Assembly (NCBI RefSeq): GCF_900458435.1
Contig: NZ_UHCT01000001.1
Span: forward strand, 2,108,001-2,172,000
Origin: Staphylococcus carnosus
GTDB taxonomy: Bacteria > Bacillota > Bacilli > Staphylococcales > Staphylococcaceae
Direction: 5' to 3'
Length of the DNA stretch: 64,000 nt
Shown: positions 20,791 through 28,777 of the stretch, piece by piece
How the letters are laid out: each line of letters begins with the position of its first letter
Position numbering within the stretch: position 1 is the stretch's first letter
Translations under genes and position numbers: made by a program
The notes under the pieces: model-generated
The model's database searches: none
The model's input: only the letters and a program-made list of their open reading frames with translations
Told to the model about the DNA's origin: nothing

Positions 20791-21021
20791 ATGGCTGAAA
20801 AAGATGAACAACCTGAAGTTATTGATCCAGAAGACCCTAGATATAAAGACGACACATATTTTCAACCTACCCATTCCAACCAGCAAAAATCCAATTTTGA
20901 AAATCAAAGACGTATTAAATATTATTCTTTTGGCGGTTGTTTTCCAATCGGATGCGGTTGCTTGCCGATTCTTATCATTTTATCGTTTTTAATTACATGG
21001 TTATTAAATCTAATGAATTAG
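20791..21021 (+). CDS. Small membrane-anchored protein with GGC-x-GCGC motif
   Basis: 76 residues: an acidic, hydrophilic N-terminus (about 1-45), a cysteine/glycine motif GGCFPIGCGCLPI, and one C-terminal membrane span (about 54-74). AAAGGAGGG ribosome site. The three cysteines at the membrane edge could be lipidated or bind metal, but no family function is known to me. Convergent with the Gln-rich gene; they share a terminator. Confidence 0.75.
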   Translation: MAEKDEQPEVIDPEDPRYKDDTYFQPTHSNQQKSNFENQRRIKYYSFGGCFPIGCGCLPILIILSFLITWLLNLMN

Positions 21022-21037
21022 AAAAAAATGAATTAGA

Positions 21038-21084
21038 AAAAATGGAGCACGCTCTTATTCAATTTAAGAGAATGCTCCATTTTT
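21038..21084. terminator. Bidirectional terminator
   Basis: AAAAATGGAGCA / TGCTCCATTTTT with inner CTCTT / AAGAG pairs, between convergent genes. Confidence 0.85.
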
Positions 21085-21096
21085 GTGTTTAATATA

Positions 21097-21987
21097 TTAG
21101 TGTTGTGATGATTGATTATTTGAGCTTGGCTTTTGCGCAGAGTTATTACTTGAATTAGAAGGTGTTTGTTTTGATTGCGCTTGATTAGAGCCACTTGATG
21201 ATTGTGTGTTTGATTGGTTGCTGCTAGGCGTGTTTTTTACTGTTGGTTGTTGTTGTTGCTGTTCTTGCCCTGGCCTGGGCTTATTATTTGATTGTTGATT
21301 TTGAGAATTTTGCTGCTGCTTTTGTTGTTGGTTTTGATTTGATTTTTGTTGCTCTTGTTGTTGCTGTTGCTGCTGTTGTTTCTGCTTATCATCTTGTGCT
21401 TTTTGTTGCTCTTGCTGTTTTTGCTGCTCCATTGCTTTATCAGCTTGCTCTTTGGCTTGTTGCTGACGCTCTTTTGCAACTTCTTCATTTTTCTTTTGTT
21501 GCTCTTCAGCTTGTTTTTGAGCAGCTTCTTGATCCTTGCGTGCTTGTTCCTGTTGTTTTTTCGATTGTTCTTGTTGTGCTTTATTGTTTTTTGGTTGCTG
21601 CTTTTGAACATTTTGATTTTGTTGTTCTTGTCTTGCTGCTTGCTCTCGTTGTGCGTTTAAATTATTTTGTCTTTCTTGTTCTGCAGCTTGTTGATTTGCC
21701 CATTCTTCTTCCTGACGCTGTTTTTCTTTACGTTTTTTCTCTTCGTCTTTTTTCTTTTTCTCTTCACGTTCTTTTTTTTCTTTTTTCTCTTTTTTCTCTT
21801 GCTTTTCTTTCTTTTGTTCTTGACTTAATCGTTCACTGCCTTTTTTAGAATGATCCACAAAAGAGAAAGTAGCGAATGCGAGCGTAAATAATAAAATTAC
21901 AACGATAATTGCACTTACTATTTTAGCAAGATTGCTCATCTTATTTTTAGATGATCTGTCAAAATCATTTCGACCTTTATTAGACAT
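21097..21987 (-). CDS. Membrane-anchored Gln/Lys/Glu-rich low-complexity protein
   Basis: 296 residues from MSNKGRNDFDRS (GGAAAGAGGAG upstream). A single membrane span near 20-44 follows a basic N-terminus, so the rest is predicted outside the cell. Residues about 50-230 are almost wholly K/E then Q/N/A (runs of up to nine Gln), predicted charged helix or coiled coil, and the tail is Ser/Asn/Gln-rich and disordered. No catalytic or wall-anchor motif. The DNA is a dense (TTG/CTG)n-like repeat, which may be prone to slippage. Function unknown. Confidence 0.75.
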   Translation of the reverse strand: MSNKGRNDFDRSSKNKMSNLAKIVSAIIVVILLFTLAFATFSFVDHSKKGSERLSQEQKKEKQEKKEKKEKKEREEKKKKDEEKKRKEKQRQEEEWANQQAAEQERQNNLNAQREQAARQEQQNQNVQKQQPKNNKAQQEQSKKQQEQARKDQEAAQKQAEEQQKKNEEVAKERQQQAKEQADKAMEQQKQQEQQKAQDDKQKQQQQQQQQEQQKSNQNQQQKQQQNSQNQQSNNKPRPGQEQQQQQPTVKNTPSSNQSNTQSSSGSNQAQSKQTPSNSSNNSAQKPSSNNQSSQH

Positions 21988-22005
21988 GTGCTCTCCTCTT
22001 TCCAA

Positions 22006-22561
22006 TTTCTATTCCTAATAATATACTCATTGAGACTTTTCACACTTTAATTTTATTTACCCAATTGAATTGTTTTTTACATAGTTTTCATTAACTAATC
22101 ATAACATTTTCCCATGATATATACATCATTTTGAAAGTAAATATGGAGATATTTAAAATAATTTAACAATTGCCAATAACTTTGATGTCACCTCTTAGAA
22201 TATATGAATAGCAATAACGTGGTTATGTACGAGGATGATTAAACTTTAAAACATTGATATAATAATAAGCACATATTCATCTCTAATAAAAAATAATGGA
22301 CCTATACGCTTCTCGCATAGGCCCAATACTAAAGGGAGTCAAAATTTCACCTTCGCACGTATATTATGGGGTATACTGTTTTTAATTAAGAGATGTTTAA
22401 TTAATTTTCGAAGGTACTTTCATTATAACTTTTTCAATTAGGTTTTAAATACTTTTGTTAAGTTTTTAATGACATATTAATGACTAAAAATTGAATAAAC
22501 ATTGAATATTTAGAATGAATATTATTTAGCAACATTTAAATTTGTACATACATAACTATAA
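22006..22561. other. Long intergenic region holding a candidate sRNA
   Basis: About 570 bases between divergent genes (Gln-rich gene and epimerase). No convincing protein-coding frame on either strand. The only strong structure is the element at 22283-22415, listed separately. The remainder is AT-rich spacer. Confidence 0.5.
22283..22415 (-). ncRNA. Candidate structured small RNA (about 130 nt)
   Basis: On the minus strand a TATAAT (22427-22422) is followed 7 bases later by a structured segment. P1 is CCTTCG (22414-22409) paired with CGAAGG (22355-22350). It encloses P2 (TTAATTAA twice, 22104-range: 22397-22404 and 22382-22389) and P3 (GTATA/TATAC, 22376-22359) with a CCCC loop. A single-stranded GACTCCCTTT follows, then a strong terminator stem (22298-22323) ending in ATTATTTTTTATT. 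C-rich UCCC loops plus an intrinsic terminator are typical of staphylococcal Rsa sRNAs. From memory S. aureus RsaH is of similar size and lies in this neighbourhood; identity not verified. Confidence 0.6.
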
Positions 22562-22576
22562 ATGAGGTGGATATAT

Positions 22577-23479
22577 ATGAAGGAATTCTTAATTACAGGT
22601 GGAACAGGCTTAGTCGGCAGTCATCTTGTTGATGCCATTCATGATACAGATTCACATATCACAATATTAACGCGTCAAGATCGTCATAACTTAGATGATA
22701 AAATCACTTATGTCAATTGGGAAAAAGAAGGATGGGAAGAAAAAGTACCTAATCACATCGACATCGTTATTAACCTTGCCGGGGCTTCTTTAAATAATCG
22801 TTGGACTGATGATTATAAACGCGAACTCATGTTAAGCCGTATTCGCTCGACCCAAGCACTTTTTGAATTATTTGAACACAAAGGCACGCATCCTTCTGTA
22901 TTATTCAATGCTAGTGCAGTCGGTTACTATCGTCCTGATTTCCACCGCACCTATACAGAACTTTCTAAATGTGATCCTCATGATTTTTTATCTGATATCA
23001 CATATCAATGGGAAAGATTAGCGCGTCAATTTGAAAAACTAGGAACACGCGTTATAATTGGCCGCTTCGGAATGATTCTTTCTGATGAAGGTGGCGCTTT
23101 ACCAACTATGAAACTCCCATATAGATTTTACTTTGGAGGTAAATTAGGAACTGGTTTCCAATGGTATTCATGGATACACATCGCTGATTTAACAAGAGCG
23201 ATATTATTCCTAATTAATGATTCACAAGCAGAAGGTGTTTTCAATCTCACAGCCCCCGTATCTGAACGTCAAAATTTATTTGGATACACTTTAGCTAGAG
23301 AAATGCACAAGCCACACGAAACATGGGCGCCGAGTTTAATACTTCGTCTTGTTTTAGGGCAACGCGCAACCATTATATTAGATACACAAAAAGCGATTCC
23401 GAATCGCTTGCAAGCACGCGGTTTTAATTTTGCTTTTCCAAACTTAAAAGCAGCGCTAGATAATTTAGCTCGTGAGTAA
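22577..23479 (+). CDS. TIGR01777-type NAD(P)-dependent epimerase (YfcH/SulA-like)
   Basis: 300-residue extended short-chain dehydrogenase. N-terminal dinucleotide motif [13 protein letters not shown] (4-16), [19 protein letters not shown] (in place of the classical YxxxK) and [11 protein letters not shown]. The DUF1731-like C-terminal end includes [23 protein letters not shown]. Often annotated as a cell-division-inhibitor homolog, but the real role is unknown. Start at MKEFLITGG after GAGGTGG rather than 22562. Confidence 0.9.
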   Translation: MKEFLITGGTGLVGSHLVDAIHDTDSHITILTRQDRHNLDDKITYVNWEKEGWEEKVPNHIDIVINLAGASLNNRWTDDYKRELMLSRIRSTQALFELFEHKGTHPSVLFNASAVGYYRPDFHRTYTELSKCDPHDFLSDITYQWERLARQFEKLGTRVIIGRFGMILSDEGGALPTMKLPYRFYFGGKLGTGFQWYSWIHIADLTRAILFLINDSQAEGVFNLTAPVSERQNLFGYTLAREMHKPHETWAPSLILRLVLGQRATIILDTQKAIPNRLQARGFNFAFPNLKAALDNLARE

Positions 23480-23579
23480 TTTAGTGTATAATAGTAACCT
23501 ATTCCACATACAATTTTATTGTTGTATGGAAATCTGATAGAAGATATCAGTAGTGTAATTAGAACGAAGGTGTTTCAAT

Positions 23580-23753
23580 ATGTCGTCACAGATTTTACTA
23601 GTATTAGCAAGTGTGCTATTAATTTGTATCGGAAGTTTTGCAATGACAACACAGATGCCCTCTCTTTTTATCGCACTTCTATATTTATTAATAGGTGTTA
23701 TTTTGTTGGCCAGTGTCTTAATAAAATATGTTAAAGAGCGCAGCCAAAAATAA
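23580..23753 (+). CDS. Small two-span membrane protein (57 aa)
   Basis: 57 residues starting MSSQILLVLASVLLICIG, with two hydrophobic spans (about 4-24 and 28-49) joined by TTQMPS and a basic tail YVKERSQK. AAGGTG lies 7 bases before the ATG. The frame differs from a longer overlapping ORF (23519-23734) that has no ribosome site and an unprotein-like composition. It is directly followed by a strong terminator, which supports it as the real gene. Function unknown. Confidence 0.7.
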   Translation: MSSQILLVLASVLLICIGSFAMTTQMPSLFIALLYLLIGVILLASVLIKYVKERSQK

Positions 23754-23787
23754 AAAAAGTTCCGGAAATTAATTTCCGGAACTTTTT
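23754..23787. terminator. Bidirectional terminator
   Basis: Perfect 17-base arms AAAAAGTTCCGGAAATT / AATTTCCGGAACTTTTT, serving the small membrane gene and clpP. Confidence 0.9.
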
Positions 23788-23801
23788 ATCGTTTATTCAT
23801 T

Positions 23802-24386
23802 TTATTTTTCAGGTTGCATTACTTCATCAATTAAACCGTATTCTTTAGCTTCATCAGCTGTTAAGAAGTTATCACGATCTGTATCTTTTTCAATTTGTTC
23901 AATTGATTGACCAGTACGTTCAGCTAAAATTTTGTTTAATTTAGCACGTGTTTTTAAGATGTGAGTTGCAGCAATTTCGATTTCAGTTGCTTGTCCTTGA
24001 GCACCGCCAAGTGGTTGGTGAATCATTACTTCAGCATTTGGTAAAGCGAAACGTTTACCTTTTGCACCTGCTGCAAGCAAGAATGATCCCATTGAAGCAG
24101 CCATACCGATGCAGATTGTTTGTACATCTGGTTTAATGTGTTGGATTGTGTCATAAATTGCAAATCCAGCAGTCACACTGCCCCCTGGTGAGTTAATATA
24201 TAAATAAATATCTTTCTCAGCATCTTGTGCTTGTAAGAATAATAATTGTGATACGATTGAGTTTGCTACGTTATCGTCAATTGCTGAACCTAACATGATA
24301 ATACGGTCTTTTAATAATCTTGAATAAATGTCATAAGCGCGTTCACCGCGGTTAGTTGTTTCTATTACTGTAGGAATTAAATTCAT
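23802..24386 (-). CDS. clpP: ATP-dependent Clp protease proteolytic subunit
   Basis: 194 residues, tetradecameric serine protease working with ClpX/ClpC. Triad Ser98 (GMAASMGS), His123 (VMIHQPLGG) and Asp172 (DRDN) all present, with the N-terminal [22 protein letters not shown] axial loop. Degrades tmRNA-tagged proteins, linking it to ssrA/smpB in this window. A CtsR box overlaps the promoter, so heat and stress induction is expected. Monocistronic with a good terminator. Confidence 0.98.
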   Translation of the reverse strand: MNLIPTVIETTNRGERAYDIYSRLLKDRIIMLGSAIDDNVANSIVSQLLFLQAQDAEKDIYLYINSPGGSVTAGFAIYDTIQHIKPDVQTICIGMAASMGSFLLAAGAKGKRFALPNAEVMIHQPLGGAQGQATEIEIAATHILKTRAKLNKILAERTGQSIEQIEKDTDRDNFLTADEAKEYGLIDEVMQPEK

Positions 24387-24421
24387 TACATTTCCTCCTT
24401 GTACTTTTATGAATTAACTAT

Positions 24422-24451
24422 ATTTTAACCTAAAAGTCAAAAATGGTCAAA
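24422..24451 (-). promoter_or_regulatory. clpP promoter with CtsR operator
   Basis: CtsR box AGTCAAAAATGGTCAAA at 24435-24451 is a full match to the heptad repeat consensus. On the minus strand it supplies the -35 TTGACC (24450-24445), with 17 bases to -10 TAAAAT (24427-24422), so the repressor would block this promoter. Confidence 0.9.
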
Positions 24452-24533
24452 AATAATACTCACCATGTTTCTATAATCCATATTGACCCTGTTGGTGGTT
24501 AAAGGTACACTAATAATTGTCTGTTATCATTTA

Positions 24534-24605
24534 CCCCTCGTAGTGTAATGGATAACACATAAGATTCCGGTTCTTACAATAGGGGTTCGATTCCCTTCGA
24601 GGGGG
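24534..24605 (+). tRNA. tRNA-Arg (anticodon CCG)
   Basis: Acceptor arms CCCCTCG / CGAGGGG, D arm with GTAGTGTAATGGATAAC, anticodon arm TAAGA-TTCCGGT-TCTTA giving CCG, and T arm AGGGGTTCGATTCCCTT. The CCA is not encoded. It reads CGG codons. A terminator follows. Confidence 0.93.
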
Positions 24606-24611
24606 CTTTTT

Positions 24612-24644
24612 AAGCTTATAACTTTTGATGGTTATAAGCTTTTA
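24612..24644 (+). terminator. Terminator after tRNA-Arg
   Basis: AAGCTTATAAC and GTTATAAGCTT pair around TTTTGATG, then TTTATTAT. Confidence 0.85.
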
Positions 24645-24819
24645 TTATGCTCATTTTATTTCCCCATCGATTTTGAAACGGCAGCAACCTCAAATACTGC
24701 ACACCATTTTACACTTTTTAGTTCTATTTAACTCTTTTAATTAACTAAGCCAAATTTAATCTTTTCTAATAATTAGAATTATGTTAAAGTTTATATGTTT
24801 GAAAGATATCAACTTAGTT

Positions 24820-24834
24820 AATATTCAGAAATTT
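24820..24834 (+). promoter_or_regulatory. CodY-like box upstream of brnQ
   Basis: AATATTCAGAAATTT differs from the CodY consensus AATTTTCWGAAAATT at two positions and lies 39 bases before the brnQ start. CodY senses branched-chain amino acids, matching the transporter's substrate. Confidence 0.55.
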
Positions 24835-24872
24835 TTGTAAATAACGTTTTTTTGATTTTTTGGGAGGTTCAA

Positions 24873-26198
24873 ATGAAAAAAGTAATATTAGTATCAGGTT
24901 TAATGCTTTTCTCCTTATTTTTCGGAGCTGGCAACTTGATATTTCCACCAATGTTAGGTTATACCGCACAAGGTAATATGTGGGTAGGTATGACAGGTTT
25001 TGCAATAACCGGTATTTTAATGCCATACATAACTGTTATCGTAATCGCCTATTATGATGGCGGCGTTGAATTTATAGGTAATAGGGTTCATCCGAAATTC
25101 GGATTTATTTTCGCTGTGTGTATTTACTTATCTATCGGGGCACTTTATGGTATCCCGCGTGCGGCCAATGTCGCATACGAAATTGGAGCTAAATCAATTT
25201 TACCATTCCATAATACTTGGACATTAGTTGGTTTTTCACTTGTATTCTTTATTGTTGTTGGTTTAATTGCTTTATATCCAAATAGAATGGTAGATAATTT
25301 AGGGAAAGTTTTAACACCTGCTCTTTTACTCGTAATCGGGGCACTTTGTATTGCAGCTATTATTCATCCAGAAGGAAAAGTTGGAGAGCCACATGGTAAA
25401 TATGCAGAAGCGCCATTAGTATCTGGTATTCTAGAAGGATATTATACAATGGACTTAGTTGCAGCCCTTGCTTTTTCAGTTGTTATTGTACAAAGCTTCA
25501 AGTTAGCAGGTATTTCTGATAGCAAAAAAATAGTTAAAAATGTGATTTTAGCTGGATTAATTTCAGCCGTACTCTTAACAATCATTTATTTTTCACTTGC
25601 CTATCTCGGTATCACTACAAGTAAACCAGGATTTGAAAACGGCGCAAGTATCCTAACATATAATTCAGTTAGATTATTTGGTGCTTTCGGTAATATTTTA
25701 TTTGGTGTCATTGTAATTTTAGCATGCTTAACGACTTGTATCGGACTCGTAAATGCAAGTTCAGCATTCGGAATGAAGAAATTCCCTAAGATTTCATATA
25801 AGACCTATGTTTTAGTCTTCTCATTAGTTGGATTCTTAATTTCAACTTTAGGACTAAACATGATTTTACAAATTGCCGTTCCACTTTTAACTTTTATTTA
25901 TCCGATTTCTATCGTACTTGTCTTGATTTCATTAGTCGCAATTGTAATACCGACACATTTAAAAATTGCTTATATTCTACCGACAATTTCAACATTGATC
26001 ATATCAGTACTTGAAATACTTAATACTTTTAAATTAATTAAACCATTGAACCATTTATATCAGGCATTACCATTGTCAGAACAAGGTTTAGCTTGGTTAT
26101 ATCCATTTTTAGTATTAACAATCATCGGTATTATTATTGACTTTATGAGAAACAAAAATACCGTACGCTCTAATCAAGTCGATGAACAAAAAGCATAA
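24873..26198 (+). CDS. brnQ: Branched-chain amino acid transporter BrnQ
   Basis: 441 residues, about 12 membrane spans, LIVCS family Na+-coupled symporter for Leu/Ile/Val. Family start LVSGLMLFSLFFGAGNLIFPP, then GIPRAANVAYEIG and a mid-protein AFSVVIVQSFKLAGI. Start at MKKVILVSG with GGGAGG upstream; the in-frame ATG at 24852 is less well placed. A single gene with its own terminator, between tRNA-Arg and an MFS gene. No T-box leader seen. Confidence 0.92.
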   Translation: MKKVILVSGLMLFSLFFGAGNLIFPPMLGYTAQGNMWVGMTGFAITGILMPYITVIVIAYYDGGVEFIGNRVHPKFGFIFAVCIYLSIGALYGIPRAANVAYEIGAKSILPFHNTWTLVGFSLVFFIVVGLIALYPNRMVDNLGKVLTPALLLVIGALCIAAIIHPEGKVGEPHGKYAEAPLVSGILEGYYTMDLVAALAFSVVIVQSFKLAGISDSKKIVKNVILAGLISAVLLTIIYFSLAYLGITTSKPGFENGASILTYNSVRLFGAFGNILFGVIVILACLTTCIGLVNASSAFGMKKFPKISYKTYVLVFSLVGFLISTLGLNMILQIAVPLLTFIYPISIVLVLISLVAIVIPTHLKIAYILPTISTLIISVLEILNTFKLIKPLNHLYQALPLSEQGLAWLYPFLVLTIIGIIIDFMRNKNTVRSNQVDEQKA

Positions 26199-26225
26199 AG
26201 TACTTCAGTTTGATAAATAACAAGC

Positions 26226-26273
26226 AGAAGAACCGAAGGAAATTCTAGTCAATTTCCTTCGGTTCTTCTTTTA
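26226..26273 (+). terminator. Terminator after brnQ
   Basis: Long arms GAAGAACCGAAGGAAATT / AATTTCCTTCGGTTCTTC around a 6-base loop, followed by TTTTATTT. Confidence 0.9.
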
Positions 26274-26400
26274 TTTACATACAGCTTCAAAATCATTTTC
26301 TTCCTCTTTACTTTTCCTAATTTTTCACAATATTTTTATATTGGGCAAACCCGTTTTAATTTAAATTTGATGTGTTAAAATTAATATTGCATTTTAAAGG

Positions 26401-26525
26401 TAACACTGCTCAACAATTACCCCTTTGTTGACAGTTTTTAGCGGATCGGCAAAAAGAGAGTTAATCTTTTTAAGCAGTTCGTATAGGTAAAGGGACGTGT
26501 CGGATTCATTTGTCCCTATTTCTTT
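26401..26525 (+). promoter_or_regulatory. Structured leader upstream of MFS gene
   Basis: ACTGCT (26405-26410) pairs with AGCAGT (26473-26478) to close a three-way junction. Inside are TCAACAA/TTGTTGA (26410-26431) and AAAAAGA/TCTTTTT (26451-26471). A terminator-like stem AGGGAC/GTCCCT (26491-26517) with ATTTCTTT follows, then 65 bases to the MFS start. The shape recalls a riboswitch or attenuator; no known class recognised. Confidence 0.4.
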
Positions 26526-26589
26526 ATGTAAAAATTCAAGTTTTTTCAAAACAAGACATCATATTAATTTAATGAAAGGTAGGTTTGTA

Positions 26590-27765
26590 ATGGATCAAAA
26601 GTTTAATTACAACTTAATTACAACTGTATTCTTTATTACAGGTATTGCAGTTATGTGTAGTTTGTACTCAGCTATCCCATTAATGCCTGTCATTGGCAAA
26701 GAACTTCATTTAAGTGAAAGTGCAACTACATTAATAGGTGTAGTATTTTCCATTTCATATTCAGTCAGTTGTATGTTTTATGGCATTATTTCTGATAAAT
26801 TCGGCAAGAAAAAAGTAATCCTTGTAGGTTTATATATGTTAACATTAACAACTTTTGCAATTGGCTTTATTCACAACTTTATTTTGTTATTAATTGTGAG
26901 AGTTATTCAAGGCATGGCAGCAGCTAGTTTCTCATCTGTCTCACTCACTTATGTAACAGAAGTATTCCCTATCAATAAACGTGTTACTGCAATTAGTTTT
27001 ATCAGCACAAGCTTCATGTTATCTGGAGTTATCGGTCAAAACTTGAGTGATATTATCGCTGCACATATGAGTTGGCGTATTGTTTACTTTATCTTGACTG
27101 TTGTTTATATTTTATTAGCTTTTTGGATTTTACGTGCAATACCAAAAAGTCCGTACCATATCCCAGATACAAAATTCTCAGTATTCTTTAAAAATATGAG
27201 ACATATTTTTGATAATAAAGGTATTGTATTATGCTTTTTCGTATCACTTACGATTCTTACGTCATTCGTTTCAATGTATACAATTTTAAATGAATTTCTA
27301 ACATCAAAAGCCATCCATGCAGACTTGACCATGATTTCTACTGTTAAGTTATTTGGTTTAATCGGTATGTTACTTGCACTTGCTGCAGGTCGAGTTAGTG
27401 ATTTTATCGGTGTTAAAAAAGTATTGCTTATTGCGCTGCTCACGAGCGGTATTTCAATTATATTAATGGGCATTTCACATAATGTCATTATCATTACAAC
27501 ATTCAGCGTAATCTTTATCGCAGGTATTGCTTTTGCGATTCCTTCAGTCATTTCTCAAATCGGTTTATTGACCGATAAAGATAAAGGGTTCTATCTTTCT
27601 ATTAATACATTTATGTTATTCATTGGTACAGCCATTGCGCCAGTATTATCATTAAGATTATTAGAATTACCTTCATATTCTCTCATGTTTGCAGTACTAT
27701 CGATAGTGAACTTTATTGGTTTTGCAATTGCATTCTTCATCCCAAAAGCACAAATCACTGAGTAA
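26590..27765 (+). CDS. MFS transporter (DHA1-like)
   Basis: 391 residues, 12 predicted membrane spans. The major-facilitator motif A is between spans 2 and 3 (GIISDKFGKKKVILVGL), and a partial repeat AGRVSDFIGVKKVLLI lies in the second half. RVIQGMAAASFSSVSL marks the efflux-type span 4-5 region. The substrate is unknown; drug or sugar efflux is possible. Start at MDQKFNYN with AAAGGTAGG upstream. The ORF continues to 26497, but those residues cross the leader stem-loop and are unlikely to be translated. Confidence 0.85.
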   Translation: MDQKFNYNLITTVFFITGIAVMCSLYSAIPLMPVIGKELHLSESATTLIGVVFSISYSVSCMFYGIISDKFGKKKVILVGLYMLTLTTFAIGFIHNFILLLIVRVIQGMAAASFSSVSLTYVTEVFPINKRVTAISFISTSFMLSGVIGQNLSDIIAAHMSWRIVYFILTVVYILLAFWILRAIPKSPYHIPDTKFSVFFKNMRHIFDNKGIVLCFFVSLTILTSFVSMYTILNEFLTSKAIHADLTMISTVKLFGLIGMLLALAAGRVSDFIGVKKVLLIALLTSGISIILMGISHNVIIITTFSVIFIAGIAFAIPSVISQIGLLTDKDKGFYLSINTFMLFIGTAIAPVLSLRLLELPSYSLMFAVLSIVNFIGFAIAFFIPKAQITE

Positions 27766-27779
27766 TGTCAGCATTATAA

Positions 27780-27816
27780 AAAAAGGTTATTCCCGAAAAA
27801 TGGGAATAACCTTTTT
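27780..27816. terminator. Bidirectional terminator
   Basis: AAAAAGGTTATTCCC / GGGAATAACCTTTTT around a 7-base loop. It overlaps the whiA stop codon. Confidence 0.9.
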
Positions 27817-28759
27817 ACATATCGATATGTTCTCCGCTTCGAATTTTATCTGCAAGTTCATTCAACTTACGCAAACGATGATTAACACCTGATTTTGAAA
27901 TAGTTCCTGTTGAAACCATCTCACCAAGTTCCTTCAATGAAACATCTTGATTTTCTACACGCAATTTAGCAATTTCCTTCAAACGCTCAGGCAGGTTCTC
28001 TATTCCGATTTCTTGATCAATGAGTTGAATACTTTCAACCTGGCGCATTGCAGCACTTACAGTTTTATTTAAATTGGCTGTTTCACAATTCACTAAACGA
28101 TTTACTGAATTACGCATATCCCGTACAATACGGACATCTTCAAATTTCAACATTGCTTGATATCCGCCAATCAAACTAAGGAAATCCGAGATTTTTTCAG
28201 CTTCTTTTAAATAAACAATACTGCCCTTTTTACGTTCAAGATGTTTAGCATTCAATTCGTATTCATTCATTAATTCTGCTAAACCTTCTGAGTGATTTTC
28301 GTACAAAGAAAAAATCTCTAAATGATAAGATGAAGTCTCTGGATTATTGACTGAACCGCCTGCTAAAAAAGCACCTCTGAGATAGCTGCGTTTCATTTCA
28401 TCATCTTGAATCATGTCTGGATCAATTGCATGCGTAAAAACACCATCTTTTAATATCCCTAGCTCATCTAAAATCTCTCTGGATTTTACTTTTGTTCTAC
28501 AGATATAAATATTGTTTTTCTTTAATTTCATTTTCTTTCTGACAAGTATTTCTACTTCAATATTAAAAACTTTTTTAATTAAAGAATAGATACGTCTAGC
28601 AGTTGTAGCATTTTCAGTTTGTACATTAATCACAAATTGCTGATTCGACAAACTGAGTGCACCATTCATACGGATTAAGGCGCTTAATTCAGCTCGCGCA
28701 TTTTTTTCATCGACATCTATTCTCGTTAATTCATTTTTCATGTCTGATGCAAAGCTCAT
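27815..28759 (-). CDS. whiA: DNA-binding protein WhiA
   Basis: 314 residues. The N-terminal half is a degenerate LAGLIDADG homing-endonuclease fold ([16 protein letters not shown] near 120-135). The C-terminal HTH (about 240-310) carries [34 protein letters not shown]. In Gram-positives it binds DNA and affects division and morphology; no nuclease activity. Last gene of the rapZ-yvcK-whiA unit, 18 bases after yvcK. Confidence 0.96.
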   Translation of the reverse strand: MSFASDMKNELTRIDVDEKNARAELSALIRMNGALSLSNQQFVINVQTENATTARRIYSLIKKVFNIEVEILVRKKMKLKKNNIYICRTKVKSREILDELGILKDGVFTHAIDPDMIQDDEMKRSYLRGAFLAGGSVNNPETSSYHLEIFSLYENHSEGLAELMNEYELNAKHLERKKGSIVYLKEAEKISDFLSLIGGYQAMLKFEDVRIVRDMRNSVNRLVNCETANLNKTVSAAMRQVESIQLIDQEIGIENLPERLKEIAKLRVENQDVSLKELGEMVSTGTISKSGVNHRLRKLNELADKIRSGEHIDM

Positions 28760-28777
28760 GCTGCGCCATTCCCTTCT

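Noticed and set aside
21243-21848. Long hydrophobic ORF opposite the Gln-rich gene
   Set aside because: Antisense of CAA/CAG repeats reads as Leu/Val/Cys-rich sequence; no ribosome site. Shadow of the real gene.
22201-22244. 12-codon frame starting ATGAATAGCAATAACG, considered as a type I toxin peptide
   Set aside because: Too short, hydrophilic and without a ribosome site; toxins of that type are hydrophobic and about 30 residues.
23519-23734. 71-residue plus-strand ORF
   Set aside because: No ribosome site and poor composition; it overlaps the better supported 57-residue membrane protein at 23580-23753 in another frame.
24650-24872. T-box or other known riboswitch before brnQ
   Set aside because: No AGGGTGG-type core or specifier structure could be found; only a CodY-like box.
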